A DNA stretch of 49,990 nt from Comamonadaceae bacterium. Lineage in GTDB: Bacteria; Pseudomonadota; Gammaproteobacteria; Burkholderiales; Burkholderiaceae_C. The notes beneath the pieces were generated by a model, which worked only from the letters and a program-made list of their open reading frames with translations, was not told the DNA's origin and ran no database searches. How positions within the stretch are numbered: position 1 is the first letter of the stretch; every line of letters begins with the position of its first letter. The position numbers and the translations under genes were made by a program. Below, one piece after another: positions 17,815 to 30,347 of the stretch. Location: positions 1-49,990 of the forward strand of contig CANFVA010000004.1 in assembly GCA_947450255.1 (NCBI GenBank), given 5' to 3'.

Positions 17815-19013
17815 ATACTAACTTTTATACCATTTTCAAAGCACTTCAAGGCCAATAGTGAAAACCAAGAGAAGATGATTATCTCAGATATGAAAATAGC
17901 TATGGATCCGGCAATAGAGATACTCATACCGATGCCATAATTTAATAACCAAAAAAGAGAAATACTGATTAATAATCTAAGAATTCCTGATAAAGAAAGC
18001 TTGCTAAAAAACCCCATTTTTTGAAATACAGTACCCAGCAAACGAGATAGAAATAAAAACATACCGGCAAATAGGCTAATCTGGCAGGCAAGGGATAATT
18101 TTTCCGAGTACGCATTAAAAATATTCTCCAAAATTAATGGCATCAACACCGAAGTTGCCGCCAGAATTGAAATTGATACAAGGAAAAACAAAATAATATT
18201 TTTCTTATTTTTTGAGAATAAATTTAACGTGAAATGATCGGGCTCGAAGAAGCGATAAAGAGGCGGCGCTGCGAAAGATGCGGCTACGGCGACTGATTGC
18301 AACATGATTAAGACCAATGAAAGTTCACCGACCTCGCGCTTGTTACTCACCATCATTGCCGCGAGCGAGAGCAATGCAGCGGATTGAATTGCAGGCAATA
18401 CATTCAACAAAAATGAATGAAAACTCATCGAGTGCATTGCTATTTCCTTTAAGCTAAGCTCGTCGCTTCCCTGCCAATTCTGCTTCAGTGCGACGCGCCA
18501 AGCTGTAATTGCTGATAACGATGCGGATAAAAATATATATAATGAAAAATTATGTTCGTTGAAATCTATGTAAATCAGAAAACATAGTGATATGGCCGGT
18601 ATAACAGTAATCACTGCATAAGTAACTTCGCCAGCTGTTCGCAAAAGTAAGGATCTAATTAATCCATGAAAAACCAAAAACGGTATGGATAGTGGAATCA
18701 GAAATGGCTGTTTATTAAAATACCCTAAAAAACCAAGACATACTCCAAATATAATTAAATACACAAAATACCTATTTGTTATTTTATATAAGGTTAGTTC
18801 CGACTGTTGTCTTTTAAAAGAAATATCAAGAAAAGATTGTGGCAGACCATAAAGAAATACAACTACTGCAGCATCCGTCCAGCTCTTCAGCAGGCTATAT
18901 TCCCCCTGCGCCTGTAATCCCATGGTTCTTGTGATCAACAAAGCACTTAATAATGCCGCACCTGCGCCAACCGCCTGAATCAGTACGGTGAATATTAGAT
19001 TCTTTAGGTGCAT
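17811..19013 (-). CDS. Polysaccharide flippase (Wzx family)
   Basis: A 400-aa protein made almost entirely of hydrophobic helices (about 11-12). The N-terminal ALLITRTMGLQAQGEYSLLKS is the standard 'R-LG-x-x-G-x-Y' opening of MOP-family Wzx flippases. It would move the undecaprenyl-linked repeat unit across the inner membrane. Strongly A+T-rich, no clear Shine-Dalgarno before the ATG. A 109-base gap separates it from wbpE; only A+T-rich spacer is visible there. Confidence 0.83.
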   Translation of the reverse strand: MHLKNLIFTVLIQAVGAGAALLSALLITRTMGLQAQGEYSLLKSWTDAAVVVFLYGLPQSFLDISFKRQQSELTLYKITNRYFVYLIIFGVCLGFLGYFNKQPFLIPLSIPFLVFHGLIRSLLLRTAGEVTYAVITVIPAISLCFLIYIDFNEHNFSLYIFLSASLSAITAWRVALKQNWQGSDELSLKEIAMHSMSFHSFLLNVLPAIQSAALLSLAAMMVSNKREVGELSLVLIMLQSVAVAASFAAPPLYRFFEPDHFTLNLFSKNKKNIILFFLVSISILAATSVLMPLILENIFNAYSEKLSLACQISLFAGMFLFLSRLLGTVFQKMGFFSKLSLSGILRLLISISLFWLLNYGIGMSISIAGSIAIFISEIIIFSWFSLLALKCFENGIKVSI

Positions 19014-19122
19014 TTATTCTTAAGGAATATACGGTAATGGTTTTTTCTTTTTAGTTTATCCATTTTTAAATCTATACCTAAAAAACGAGGCATCAATGCT
19101 GATTCACTCGCGTGGATGAATA

Positions 19123-20268
19123 TTACTGAGCGAACGATTTTGTGATCGATTCACCAGCATTTGCTTCTATCAACACATTTGCAATCAACTGCTGTTCATT
19201 CGGACTTAGGTAGGGATGCATCGGCAAACTCATTACCCGTTGCGCAACGGAATTACCTACTGGTAGGTACGCCGAAGGGTCTTCGACGGCGGGTTGCTTA
19301 TTCAGTGGAATCGGATAATGCACGGCGCTGGGAATACCCGCTTGCCTCAACCGCTCCTGCAATAGCTCACGCCGGGCAACCTGCACGGTATATTGAGCCC
19401 AAGCACTGTGGTTATGCGGTTCCAGATAAGGCGTTTCTATGGTCGGCATGCATGCACGCATCCCGTTCCCGTTACCCGCCTGAAAAATTGCATTATACCG
19501 ATCCGCGGCGGCTTGGCGTTGCGATAGTTCTGCGTCCAGCACTGCCAATTTGGGTAGCAACACGGCCGCTTGAATGGTGTCCAGGCGACTGTTCACCCCA
19601 ATACGAACATGGTGGTACCGGCGATCTTGACCATGCCGGGCGATTTGCCGCATGACTCTGGCTAACTCGTCGTCGTTGGTAAAGATGGCTCCGCCATCAC
19701 CATAGCACCCTAAGGGTTTGCTAGGAAAGAAACTGGCACATGCAATCGTGCTCAGGTTACAGCTTTTACGGCCTCTGTAAGTCGCGCCAAAACTTTGCGC
19801 AGCGTCTTCGATCACTGCAATCCCATATTTAGAGGCTATCGCATTGATCCCATCGAAATCAGCGCACTGGCCATACAAACTAACCGGGACTATAGCTTTG
19901 GTTCGAGGCGTAATCGCCGCCTCCAGTAATGCAGGATTCAAGTTATAGGTTCGTGGATCAATGTCCACATAGACCGGCTTGGCGCCGAGCAATGCGACCG
20001 TCTCAGCAGTAGCAATATAAGTAAATCCTGGTGTAATCACTTCGTCGCCTGGTCCAATGCCCAAAGCCATTTGAGCGATTTGTAATGCATCTGTGCCGTT
20101 CGCCACTGAAACACAGTACTTGGCTCCGGTATAAGCCACTAGCCGCTCTTCCAACTCTGCAACTTCAGGCCCGAGAATGTATTGACCATGGTTGAGTACG
20201 CGCCGTATGCCTGCGTCAATGTCCGCTTTCAGATGTTGGTATTGCGTCTTGAGATCAATGAATTCCAT
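19123..20268 (-). CDS. wbpE: DegT/DnrJ/EryC1/StrS aminotransferase, WbpE-like
   Basis: A 381-aa PLP aminotransferase from the ATG at 20268. [43 protein letters not shown] and the Lys block ASFFPSKPLGCYGDGG are those of WbpE/WlbC enzymes, which convert UDP-3-keto-GlcNAcA to UDP-GlcNAc(3NH2)A using glutamate. Together with the upstream wbpD, wbpB and wbpA homologues the full UDP-GlcNAc(3NAc)A pathway is present in order. It overlaps the acetyltransferase stop by one base (TGATG). Confidence 0.88.
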   Translation of the reverse strand: MEFIDLKTQYQHLKADIDAGIRRVLNHGQYILGPEVAELEERLVAYTGAKYCVSVANGTDALQIAQMALGIGPGDEVITPGFTYIATAETVALLGAKPVYVDIDPRTYNLNPALLEAAITPRTKAIVPVSLYGQCADFDGINAIASKYGIAVIEDAAQSFGATYRGRKSCNLSTIACASFFPSKPLGCYGDGGAIFTNDDELARVMRQIARHGQDRRYHHVRIGVNSRLDTIQAAVLLPKLAVLDAELSQRQAAADRYNAIFQAGNGNGMRACMPTIETPYLEPHNHSAWAQYTVQVARRELLQERLRQAGIPSAVHYPIPLNKQPAVEDPSAYLPVGNSVAQRVMSLPMHPYLSPNEQQLIANVLIEANAGESITKSFAQ

Positions 20269-20855
20269 CACAATGGCCTGGTCTGTTTTGTTAGGGTTTG
20301 TCCACGAAGGACGTAACAATCCCCCGTATGCTGACATACGGCCTGGGAATGCCCTTCCAATGGCAATTCGAGTTGTTCACCAAACTCGCTCATCCATCCA
20401 ATTTGCTTGGCTGGGACGCCTGCCATCAGGGCATATGCAGGAACATCTCTGGTCACTACTGCTCCTGCACCTATGAATGCAAATTCGCCAATCGTCAAAC
20501 CACACACCACCGTGCAATTCGCCCCCAAGGTAGCGCCTCTTTTTACTAAGGTGTCGCGGTATTCACTTTTCCGCTTAATTAACGCGCGAGGGTTATAGAC
20601 GTTCGTAAACACCATACTTGGACCACAAAAAACGCCTTCCTCTAAGGTTACATTGTCATAGACACTGACGTTATTTTGTATTTTGCACGAATTTCCGATG
20701 AATACCTTGTTGCCTATGAATACATTTTGCCCTAATGAAACGTCTTTACCTATCTGCGCTCCACCGCAAACATGAACAAAATGCCAAATGCGGGAGCCCT
20801 CGCCTATTAGCGCCCCTTCATCGATGATTGCACTTGGATGTATCGAATAACTCAT
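20268..20855 (-). CDS. wbpD: Sugar N-acetyltransferase with left-handed beta-helix, WbpD-like
   Basis: A 195-aa hexapeptide-repeat acetyltransferase from the ATG at 20855; an upstream in-frame start at 20885 lacks a better site. Hexapeptide turns run from [20 protein letters not shown] through [15 protein letters not shown] to [31 protein letters not shown] and [12 protein letters not shown] are typical of WbpD/WlbB. It should use acetyl-CoA to acetylate the 3-amino group of UDP-GlcNAc(3NH2)A made by WbpE. Confidence 0.87.
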   Translation of the reverse strand: MSYSIHPSAIIDEGALIGEGSRIWHFVHVCGGAQIGKDVSLGQNVFIGNKVFIGNSCKIQNNVSVYDNVTLEEGVFCGPSMVFTNVYNPRALIKRKSEYRDTLVKRGATLGANCTVVCGLTIGEFAFIGAGAVVTRDVPAYALMAGVPAKQIGWMSEFGEQLELPLEGHSQAVCQHTGDCYVLRGQTLTKQTRPL

Positions 20856-20902
20856 AAGCGAAAGGATTGCACAACAACTATCCAATTAAGGTTCGAATCA
20901 GC

Positions 20903-23144
<2,242 letters not shown>

Positions 23145-23218
23145 TCTTTTGATCGCCTCAGGCATGGGTCCGGGTCCTTTTTTTTCAACTCGCGGCACAG
23201 CGCAGCTCGGTAACGCAA

Positions 23219-24307
23219 TTATTCGGCACTCATGTTGACACTAAAACCGTGCTTTTGTAACAATGCGGTCCGCCTGGCCTGCCCCAAATCTTCAGCCACC
23301 ATCTCCGCACACATCTCCCGTGCGGTGATTTCCGGTACCCAACCGAGCCTTTGCTTGGCTTTGGACGGGTCCCCCATCAAGGTGTCCACCTCCGTCGGCC
23401 GGAAATAACGCGGATCGATGCGTACCACGGGCTTCGCATTCCAATAGCCCACCTCGCCCACGCCGCTACCCTCCCAGCGGATCGGCATGCCCAAATCTTG
23501 CGCCGCCCACTCGATAAACTGCCTAACGCTAAATTGCGTTCCGGTAGCAATCACGAAATCTTCTGGCTTGTCTTGTTGCAACATCAGCCATTGCATACGC
23601 ACATAATCTCTGGCGTGGCCCCAATCGCGCAGCGCGTCGATATTGCCCATATACAAGCAGTCTTCCAAGCCTTGGCTGATATTGGCAAGGCCCCGGGTTA
23701 TTTTGCGGGTAACAAAGGTTTCGCCTCGGCGCGGGCTTTCGTGGTTAAACAAAATGCCGTTGCAGGCATAGATGCCATAGGCCTCGCGGTAATTCACTGT
23801 AATCCAATAGGCATACAACTTGGCCACCGCATAAGGGCTGCGCGGGTAAAAAGGCGTAGTCTCTTTTTGCGGAGTTTCCTGCACCAAGCCATACAGCTCG
23901 CTGGTACTGGCCTGGTAAAACCGGGTTTTCTTTTCCAAGCCCAAAATTCGGATGGCTTCCAAAATACGCAGCGTGCCCATAGCATCCACGTCGGCGGTGT
24001 ATTCCGGGCTTTCAAAGCTGACGGCCACATGGCTTTGGGCGCCCAGGTTATAAATTTCGTCCGGCTGGGTTTCCTGGATGATGCGGGTCAAATTGCTGCC
24101 ATCGCTCAAATCACCGTAATGCAACTTAAAGCGCGCGTTATCAACATGCGGGTCTTGGTAAATGTGGTCCACGCGCTGGGTATTAAACAAACTAGAACGC
24201 CGCTTGATGCCATGGACGGTGTAACCCTTTTCCAACAAAAACTCAGCCAGATAGGAACCATCCTGGCCGGTTACACCGGTAATGAGTGCGACTTTTGCTT
24301 GCGTCAT
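23219..24307 (-). CDS. gmd: GDP-mannose 4,6-dehydratase
   Basis: A 362-aa short-chain dehydrogenase from the ATG at 24307, which overlaps the fcl stop (ATGA). The cofactor loop [33 protein letters not shown], the catalytic STSELYG and [15 protein letters not shown] (YxxxK) and [17 protein letters not shown] are diagnostic of Gmd. It converts GDP-D-mannose to GDP-4-keto-6-deoxymannose, which Fcl then turns into GDP-L-fucose. The manC-fcl-gmd order gives a complete fucose supply route. Confidence 0.95.
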   Translation of the reverse strand: MTQAKVALITGVTGQDGSYLAEFLLEKGYTVHGIKRRSSLFNTQRVDHIYQDPHVDNARFKLHYGDLSDGSNLTRIIQETQPDEIYNLGAQSHVAVSFESPEYTADVDAMGTLRILEAIRILGLEKKTRFYQASTSELYGLVQETPQKETTPFYPRSPYAVAKLYAYWITVNYREAYGIYACNGILFNHESPRRGETFVTRKITRGLANISQGLEDCLYMGNIDALRDWGHARDYVRMQWLMLQQDKPEDFVIATGTQFSVRQFIEWAAQDLGMPIRWEGSGVGEVGYWNAKPVVRIDPRYFRPTEVDTLMGDPSKAKQRLGWVPEITAREMCAEMVAEDLGQARRTALLQKHGFSVNMSAE

Positions 24308-25287
24308 GGGTTTGTTGTCTGTCTTAAAAAATCCTGGTATGCCAACGGCAAACCAACCTCTAGGCTGAGTCCGGCACGCCAACCTAAAGCGGCTAAACGA
24401 CTGCCATCCATCCATTTTCGGGGCACGCCATCGGGTTTGCTGGCATCGAACTCGATGTGGCCTTGGTAACCGATGGCTTGACCGATTGCGCCCGCCAGCT
24501 CGGCGATGGTGACATCACTTCCAAAGCCCACATTGATATGGCTGAGCATGGGCTGGGTGTGCTGCTGGTAGACCGCCTGCGGCAGGTTCATTACAAAAAC
24601 GCTGGCGGCGGCCATATCGTCGACGTACAAAAACTCGCGCCTGGGTGTGCCGCTACCCCAGATGCTGACGCTGGGCGCTCCGGCAACTTTGGCCTCGTGG
24701 AAGCGCCGGATGAGAGCCGGGATGACATGGCTGTTTTCCGGGTGGTAGTTGTCGCCGGGGCCGTACAAATTGGTCGGCATAACGCTACGGTAGTCGACGC
24801 CGTGGCTGGCGCCGTACTGCCGGTTGTAGCTTTCGCACAGTTTGATACCCGCGATTTTGGCGATGGCGTATGGCTCGTTGGTCGGCTCTAACAAACCGGT
24901 CAGCAAAGCCTCTTCGCGCATGGGTTGTTCTGCCAAACGCGGGTAAATACAACTCGAGCCTAAAAAAAGCAGCTTTTTTACGCCATTGCGGAAAGCGGCT
25001 TCAATAACGTTGGCCTGCACCATCAGATTTTGATAAATGAAATCTGCCGGGTAGGTGTTGTTGGCATGGATGCCGCCCACCTTGGCTGCAGCTAGATATA
25101 CCTGATCGGGCTTTTCTTCTGCAAAAAAAGCTTGCACGGCGGCTTGGTTGGTCAAGTCCAATTCGGCGTGGGTACGGGTAACTAATTTGCTCTGGCCTTG
25201 GCTTTGCAAAGCCCGCACGATAGCGCTGCCCACCATGCCACGGTGGCCGGCGACGTATATCCTAGGCCTTGCCGGTGTCGCGTCCAT
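24304..25287 (-). CDS. fcl: GDP-L-fucose synthase
   Basis: A 327-aa epimerase-reductase from the ATG at 25287. [18 protein letters not shown] is the NADP loop, and [19 protein letters not shown] and [10 protein letters not shown] hold the catalytic Ser, Cys/Lys and Yxxx[12 protein letters not shown] and [11 protein letters not shown] are further GDP-fucose-synthase marks. It makes GDP-L-fucose from the Gmd product. Its start lies 26 bases inside the end of manC, so the two genes overlap. Confidence 0.95.
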   Translation of the reverse strand: MDATPARPRIYVAGHRGMVGSAIVRALQSQGQSKLVTRTHAELDLTNQAAVQAFFAEEKPDQVYLAAAKVGGIHANNTYPADFIYQNLMVQANVIEAAFRNGVKKLLFLGSSCIYPRLAEQPMREEALLTGLLEPTNEPYAIAKIAGIKLCESYNRQYGASHGVDYRSVMPTNLYGPGDNYHPENSHVIPALIRRFHEAKVAGAPSVSIWGSGTPRREFLYVDDMAAASVFVMNLPQAVYQQHTQPMLSHINVGFGSDVTIAELAGAIGQAIGYQGHIEFDASKPDGVPRKWMDGSRLAALGWRAGLSLEVGLPLAYQDFLRQTTNP

Positions 25288-26695
25288 AGGTATCTTCAAA
25301 TCGCACGATATCGTCTTCACCGAGGTAACTGCCGGACTGGACTTCAATAATTTCCAAATCCGTCTTCCCCGGGTTTTCCAAGCGGTGGGTTACGCCCAGC
25401 GGGATATAGGTACTTTGGTTTTCTGAGAGCAAAACCTGTTCGTCACCGCGCGTCACCAATGCCGTGCCCTTGACCACAATCCAATGCTCGGCGCGGTGGT
25501 GGTGCATTTGCAAACTCAGCTTGGCGCCGGGGCGAACGCTGATGCGCTTAACCTGATGGCGCTCGCCCACATCGACGCTGTCATAGGTACCCCAAGGCCG
25601 GGCGACTTTGCGGTGTTGTACCGACTGTGCCACCTGGTCCGCGTCCAATCGGGCCACCACGTGCTTGACTTGCTCGACCTGGCTGGTATGCGCCACCAAC
25701 AAAGCATCCGGCGTATCGATGATCAGCAAATCCTGGGTACCCAATGCCACCACTGGGCGATGGGGCGCATGCACAAAAGTATGACGCGCCTCGATGGCCA
25801 GGCCCTGGCCGTGGATCCGGTTGCCTTGGGCGTCCGGCGCACTGAGCTCGGCCACCGCGTTCCAACTGCCCACATCACTCCAGGCACTGTTAAACGGTAA
25901 CACCGCCACATTACTGTGGTGCTCCATGACGGCGTAGTCAATACTCTCCGAGCGACACGCGGCAAAAGCCTGCGCTTGGGGCCGCAAAAATTCCCTATCC
26001 CGGCTGGCGCTGGCCATGGCCAGGCGGCAGGCCTGCACAATGTCCGGGGCATGCTGCTCCAGAGCAGCCAGCAAAGTCGCTGCGCTGCACAAAAAGATAC
26101 CGCCGTTCCACAAGGCGCTGCCAGTCAGCAGCAATGCCTGCGCCTTGTCCAGTGCAGGTTTCTCGGTAAACCCCTCCACCGCAAAGCAGCCGTCAGGCCG
26201 CTGTGCGCCCTGACGGATATACCCGTAAGCGGTGCTCGGGAAACTGGGCTGGATGCCAAAGGTCACGATGGCGCCTGTAAGCGCAGCGGGGCATGCGCTT
26301 TGTACCGTCTGGGCGAATGCATTGGCGTCGGGAATATGGTGGTCCGACGGACAAAACAAGAGCAGCGCATCTGGCGTGGCCGCCAAGGCGGCGATAGCCA
26401 TCGCAGCGGCCGTATTGCGTGCCACTGGCTCTAGCACTACCGTCCCATGGACTGCCGCCGCCTGCAACGCCTGGGCCACCAAAAAACGGTGCTCTTCCGA
26501 GGCGACACACATCACCTCTGTGCTCAGCAGGGCGACGCGTTCCAAGGTCAGTTGTAGCAAGCTCTTGCCATCAATCAATGGCACAAACTGCTTGGGAAAG
26601 CTCTTGCGGCTCAAGGGCCACAAGCGCGTACCAGAGCCACCGCACAGGATGACCGGGGTAATGTGTGCGCTAGGCGTATTTGGCTTATCGTTCAA
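25262..26695 (-). CDS. manC: Mannose-1-phosphate guanylyltransferase / mannose-6-phosphate isomerase
   Basis: A 477-aa bifunctional type II enzyme. The nucleotidyltransferase domain opens with [34 protein letters not shown] is the sugar-binding block. The C-terminal cupin ([17 protein letters not shown], then [19 protein letters not shown]) is the isomerase part. It converts Man-6-P to Man-1-P partner pools and makes GDP-mannose for gmd/fcl. The first codon appears to be TTG with no clear Shine-Dalgarno, so the exact start is uncertain. It is the first gene of the first block and is divergent from the lipoprotein gene. Confidence 0.92.
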   Translation of the reverse strand: MNDKPNTPSAHITPVILCGGSGTRLWPLSRKSFPKQFVPLIDGKSLLQLTLERVALLSTEVMCVASEEHRFLVAQALQAAAVHGTVVLEPVARNTAAAMAIAALAATPDALLLFCPSDHHIPDANAFAQTVQSACPAALTGAIVTFGIQPSFPSTAYGYIRQGAQRPDGCFAVEGFTEKPALDKAQALLLTGSALWNGGIFLCSAATLLAALEQHAPDIVQACRLAMASASRDREFLRPQAQAFAACRSESIDYAVMEHHSNVAVLPFNSAWSDVGSWNAVAELSAPDAQGNRIHGQGLAIEARHTFVHAPHRPVVALGTQDLLIIDTPDALLVAHTSQVEQVKHVVARLDADQVAQSVQHRKVARPWGTYDSVDVGERHQVKRISVRPGAKLSLQMHHHRAEHWIVVKGTALVTRGDEQVLLSENQSTYIPLGVTHRLENPGKTDLEIIEVQSGSYLGEDDIVRFEDTYGRDTGKA

Positions 26696-26883
26696 AGCGA
26701 GGTGGTTTGAAATTGGGGCGCTTCAGACTGAAAAAACTTTGCGTCGATCAGGTCTCGCCCATGCTACCGCCATGCCAAACACACCGCGGCGAAGGTTTTA
26801 AGGCGTGCAACCCGCCCGCGGGCTTGGCTCGGGAAACCCTAGCATAGGCGGGCGAAGTCTACCACCGCAGATTTGATGGAATT

Positions 26884-26902
26884 TGGCCTGCCCAACAGGC
26901 CA
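26884..26902. repeat. Perfect 7-bp inverted repeat in the manC/lipoprotein gap
   Basis: TGGCCTG and CAGGCCA flank a 5-base CCCAA spacer. Its place in a divergent promoter region makes it a candidate operator; no regulator can be assigned. Confidence 0.35.
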
Positions 26903-27152
26903 TCCCGACGCGGCCGCTGCATCTCCCCGCCCCCAAACCGCGGACGTCCTCCAAAGAATATAGCGCTCCAAACTGTTCTATTTGCCCAATTCATCGCAAA
27001 CGCGCGCCTCAGGTCACGTCAAATGAAAGCCTACCCGGCGACAGGCAACGGCCAGCTAAGCGCCCCCCGTTTTTGGCCAACCGATCTACCTGTCTTGAAA
27101 TTTGAACCACTTGCGCATACGCCCCATTTCAAGGGTTGCTGCGCCATCTATT

Positions 27153-27156
27153 GGAG
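27153..27156 (+). promoter_or_regulatory. Ribosome binding site deciding the lipoprotein start
   Basis: GGAG 7 bases before the GTG at 27164 puts the start right in front of a clean lipoprotein signal peptide, against a longer frame that opens at 26873. Confidence 0.5.
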
Positions 27157-27163
27157 TAAGTCA

Positions 27164-28072
27164 GTGTCAGCCAATCTAGCTCGTTTTAGTTCGCTTTTTG
27201 TCGCGTCGCTTTTGGCCTCTTTGCTTTTTGCTTGCGGCGGAAACGGCAGCAGCGTCACCCTCAAGACCCAGGCCAACTCCGTCACCCCTGCGCTCGGCGC
27301 CACCTACAACGCAGACGTTTACGTCTACGCCTCTGACGCCATCACCCTTCTAGGCCAAGGTAAGACCGACGGCACCACGGGTAAATCCAATATCACGCTG
27401 ACCGCTTACACCCCAAACACGCCAGTCATTGTCAAAGTCGTACTTGACCCAGCCAAGGGGTCCACTTACTACGACGAAAATCAGCCCACCCTCACATCGG
27501 TAGCGCCCACCGCAAAATTCACCATGCTGTCGGTATTGCCATCGGCCACATCCGGGCAAGAATTCAGCGCTAACCCCTTAACCAATATGGCTGCCAAATT
27601 TGCGGGCATATCGGCGGACAATCTGGGCTCGGTCGCCCTGGGAACCGCATTGGTCGCCGACAAAGTGTATGAAGGCGTCGCAAAAACCAACCTGGTGCTA
27701 GGTCTGCCGCCTTCCACCAACATCCTGGCACCCGTCACACCTGCGACCAAGGCGCAACCCACGCCATCAGGCACCCTGAGCCATTTGCTCGTGGTCATGT
27801 CCACGGTATCCACAGGTGAGACTCCTCTGGACCCCATCCAACGCGCTGCGAAATTGGCAGAAGCTATTAAATCGGACGGTACGATTGACCCTGCAAAGTC
27901 CTCCGCCTTTAGCAGTCTCAATACCGCGTTGGCACAGACCAGCAATTTAGGACTCACCCTCAGCACTCCCAAGATCACCAACGCAGATATCCAAGGCGCA
28001 CTGACCGCGGCCAAAGAGGCGGCTAGTAAGGCTGTATCCTCCTACACAGGCTCGCTCACCGGCGGTAACTAA
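27164..28072 (+). CDS. Lipoprotein of unknown function with Ig-like domain
   Basis: A 302-aa lipoprotein from the GTG at 27164. The signal peptide ends in the lipobox LFAC with Cys24 as the acylated residue, followed by GGNGSS. Residues about 28-100 look like a small beta-sandwich (YNADVYVYASDAITLLGQGKT), similar in style to Ig-like/carboxypeptidase-regulatory domains of betaproteobacterial lipoproteins. The rest is Ala/Thr/Ser-rich and mostly helical, with SANPLTNMAAKFAG resembling the 'PLT-x-x-A' block of such lipoproteins. The exact function is not recognised. It precedes the YjbH-like gene by 18 bases, so the pair probably acts together at the outer membrane. Confidence 0.75.
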   Translation: MSANLARFSSLFVASLLASLLFACGGNGSSVTLKTQANSVTPALGATYNADVYVYASDAITLLGQGKTDGTTGKSNITLTAYTPNTPVIVKVVLDPAKGSTYYDENQPTLTSVAPTAKFTMLSVLPSATSGQEFSANPLTNMAAKFAGISADNLGSVALGTALVADKVYEGVAKTNLVLGLPPSTNILAPVTPATKAQPTPSGTLSHLLVVMSTVSTGETPLDPIQRAAKLAEAIKSDGTIDPAKSSAFSSLNTALAQTSNLGLTLSTPKITNADIQGALTAAKEAASKAVSSYTGSLTGGN

Positions 28073-28090
28073 TCCTAGGCCCTGCTGGCT

Positions 28091-30301
28091 TTGCACCCCC
28101 TGCATTTGCGAAGCGCCCCCGCACCCTGGTGGTCCGAGGGCGCTGTGCTTTTGGGTTTGGCGTTTACGGCGCTGACTTGGGCGTCCGCGGCCAGGGCGCA
28201 AAGCGCCTACGCACTCTCCCCCTTGGGCACACGCGGCGCATTAAATACGCCAACTGCCGACGTCATCCCTTGGGGCCAGGCTGCCCTCAGCCTGAGCAAT
28301 AGCAATCCCGAAATCACCAACACCCGCCTCGGAGTGGGTGAGTTCGGCAGCGTGGTGGGCGGCTTTGGCTTGTTACCCGGACTGGAAGGGATGGCGCGGC
28401 TTGCCTACGTAGGCGACCTGCGGTGTAACCAGTTCTCCAGCGGCTGCCAAAGCAGCATGCGGGACCTGTCCATTTCAGGCAAATACCAGTTACCCTTGGA
28501 ATTGCCTTTGCAAACCCGCATCGCACTGGGTTTTACCGACTACGGCGGCGCTGCCACCCACTTTCGCAGCCGCTATGCGGTGGCCACATCGACCATCAGC
28601 AAGCTCGACCTCAGCCTAGGCTACAGCCAGCGTGAGTCAGAGCGCAATCTGCAAAGCGGCGTATTTGGCAGCGCCAACTGGCAGGTCAGCCAACAATGGC
28701 AGGCGCAGCTGGAATACGACACCCGCGAAACCCGAGTCGGCGTTTCCTACGCCATGTCCCTGGGTGAGCGCAGCACCCTGCTTGCCGCCTACAGCCGAAA
28801 GCTAAGCGCCAACAGCGATCAACAGACAAGCCAAATCGGCCTTAGCTTGGCCATTTCCCTTGACAAAAAGCCGACCAGCAGCAGCGCGCCAGCACCGGCT
28901 TTGCTGCACACAGCGGCCGCCCCACTGCCCGCCGAATCGGATGCGCCAAACCCTGCTGCCTACACATCCAGCGTACAAACCCCGGTCGCGCCCACCACGC
29001 CCCCACCAACCACAGACACAGCGCAACAAGAGGCCGACTTGCGCGCAGCGCTCGAGCGCGCAGGCTTTGCCGTGTGGGCGATGCAAATCACATCCGGGTC
29101 CGCCCCTAGCGCTTCATTAAGAAGCTTAACCCTAGAGCCGCGCGCCTGGCGCAAAAACCGGCTCGATGCGCTGGGACACGCCCTGAGCGCCTGGCTAGAC
29201 TCAGGCGACCCGGCTACCCATCTGCAGCTTGCCCTCAGCTACCAAGGCCAGCCGGTGCTACAGGTTTACACCACGCGCACCTGTGCCCTGCAGTTCCGCC
29301 AAGGCTTGGACCTTTGCGAGGGCGCCCCTGCCCTTGCGCTGTCAAACGGCAACGGCCAGACGCTGCCACCCACTTGGGCGCAAGCCATGCCCGATGATCG
29401 CAGAACGGATGCATCTAAAAGCTGGCGCTCTCCCACCATCGCCCCGCAACTGGAGCTTGGCCTTGGCTTGCGTACCGCCATTGGCACCGAAGCGGGCTTG
29501 CTGGACTACAGCGGCGCGCTGGAAATCGGCGCGGAGATGACACTGGCCAAAGGCCTGGGCCTGCAAGCCTATGGCACGGTGCCACTGGCCAACTCACGCG
29601 AATTTGCCGCAGGCGGCGCGTTTGAAACCAGCGCCTACAGCGGGAACACACTGGAACAAGCACTGGTCACTTATTGGCAAGCGGTGCAATTGCCCTTGCC
29701 GGGCTGGATCGCTGCGCAACTGGCGGCAGGCCGCGTCAACGGCGGCGACGATGGCGGCCAGGTGGATGTGCTGTGGCTTAGCCCCCAAGGGCAATGGCGC
29801 GCGCAGTGGCAAGCGGGCGCCTATGAATCTGCTACTTATGTGCAAGCCCGCCGCCCGGTCTGGGGCGCTGTGCGTTACAGCGTACTGCCCGGCCAATGGC
29901 AGCTCGAGCTGGCAGCGGGTCAGTTTTACAACATGGACCAAGGCTGGCGCATTAGTTCAGTACACCGCATGGGAGACGCCACTGTCAACCTCTATATGCG
30001 CGAAACCGGTCGACCAGAAGGCGAAGGGCTTCCCATCGTCCGCTTTGCAGGTTTTCGGATCAACTATCCGCTGGGCCCGACCCGGTCCAGCGAACTGGGC
30101 CCATTGACCGTGCGCGGCGCGGACAGCTGGAACTGGGGCATCGAGACCAAGGTGGGCGCCAAGGACAACAACATCACGCCAGGCTATGGCCTGACGTCTG
30201 CGCTGCGCCACGGGATCACCAGCGATGTGAGCGACTACGACCGGGGTGGGATGGAGGACTTGTGGGCTGGCAGAGGGAGGGTGCGGGAGGGGATGCGGTA
30301 G
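28091..30301 (+). CDS. YjbH-like exopolysaccharide-associated outer-membrane beta-barrel protein
   Basis: A 736-aa protein, apparently from a TTG at 28091, with a signal peptide ending ASAARAQS. The mature N-terminus (SPLGTRGALNTPTADVIPWGQ) and the following alternating strands (GSVVGGFGLLPGLEGMARL; LQTRIALGFTDYGG) match YjbH-type proteins, which form outer-membrane barrels encoded with exopolysaccharide genes such as E. coli yjbEFGH. A Pro/Thr-rich linker (about residues 260-320) separates the first barrel part from an alpha/beta stretch and a second barrel-like half. It may help secretion or surface attachment of one of the flanking polymers. The start is uncertain because no good Shine-Dalgarno precedes it. 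Confidence 0.8.
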   Translation: MHPLHLRSAPAPWWSEGAVLLGLAFTALTWASAARAQSAYALSPLGTRGALNTPTADVIPWGQAALSLSNSNPEITNTRLGVGEFGSVVGGFGLLPGLEGMARLAYVGDLRCNQFSSGCQSSMRDLSISGKYQLPLELPLQTRIALGFTDYGGAATHFRSRYAVATSTISKLDLSLGYSQRESERNLQSGVFGSANWQVSQQWQAQLEYDTRETRVGVSYAMSLGERSTLLAAYSRKLSANSDQQTSQIGLSLAISLDKKPTSSSAPAPALLHTAAAPLPAESDAPNPAAYTSSVQTPVAPTTPPPTTDTAQQEADLRAALERAGFAVWAMQITSGSAPSASLRSLTLEPRAWRKNRLDALGHALSAWLDSGDPATHLQLALSYQGQPVLQVYTTRTCALQFRQGLDLCEGAPALALSNGNGQTLPPTWAQAMPDDRRTDASKSWRSPTIAPQLELGLGLRTAIGTEAGLLDYSGALEIGAEMTLAKGLGLQAYGTVPLANSREFAAGGAFETSAYSGNTLEQALVTYWQAVQLPLPGWIAAQLAAGRVNGGDDGGQVDVLWLSPQGQWRAQWQAGAYESATYVQARRPVWGAVRYSVLPGQWQLELAAGQFYNMDQGWRISSVHRMGDATVNLYMRETGRPEGEGLPIVRFAGFRINYPLGPTRSSELGPLTVRGADSWNWGIETKVGAKDNNITPGYGLTSALRHGITSDVSDYDRGGMEDLWAGRGRVREGMR

Positions 30302-30347
30302 CAGCACGACCGCGACCAATGCGTCCAGGCGATTTCAAGACACAAAA

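Larger units (their letters stand above)
26696..27163. other. 467-base divergent intergenic region between manC and the lipoprotein gene
   Basis: This gap should hold the promoter of the first polysaccharide block (minus strand) and that of the lipoprotein-yjbH pair (plus strand). An open frame extends from 26873 into the lipoprotein gene, but its translation before 27164 has no signal peptide logic and poor composition, so it is not taken as coding. Two short inverted repeats are visible (26814-26823, GCCCGCGGGC; 26884-26902). No confident -35/-10 pair was found. Confidence 0.5.

Noticed and set aside
23351-24469. 372-aa plus-strand open frame
   Set aside because: It lies fully opposite gmd and the end of fcl, which have diagnostic motifs. 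No domain is seen in the antisense frame; long antisense frames are common in G+C-rich DNA.
26873-27163. N-terminal extension of the lipoprotein frame
   Set aside because: The signal peptide and Shine-Dalgarno at 27164 give a better start, and the upstream translation would bury the lipoprotein signal about 100 residues into the protein.
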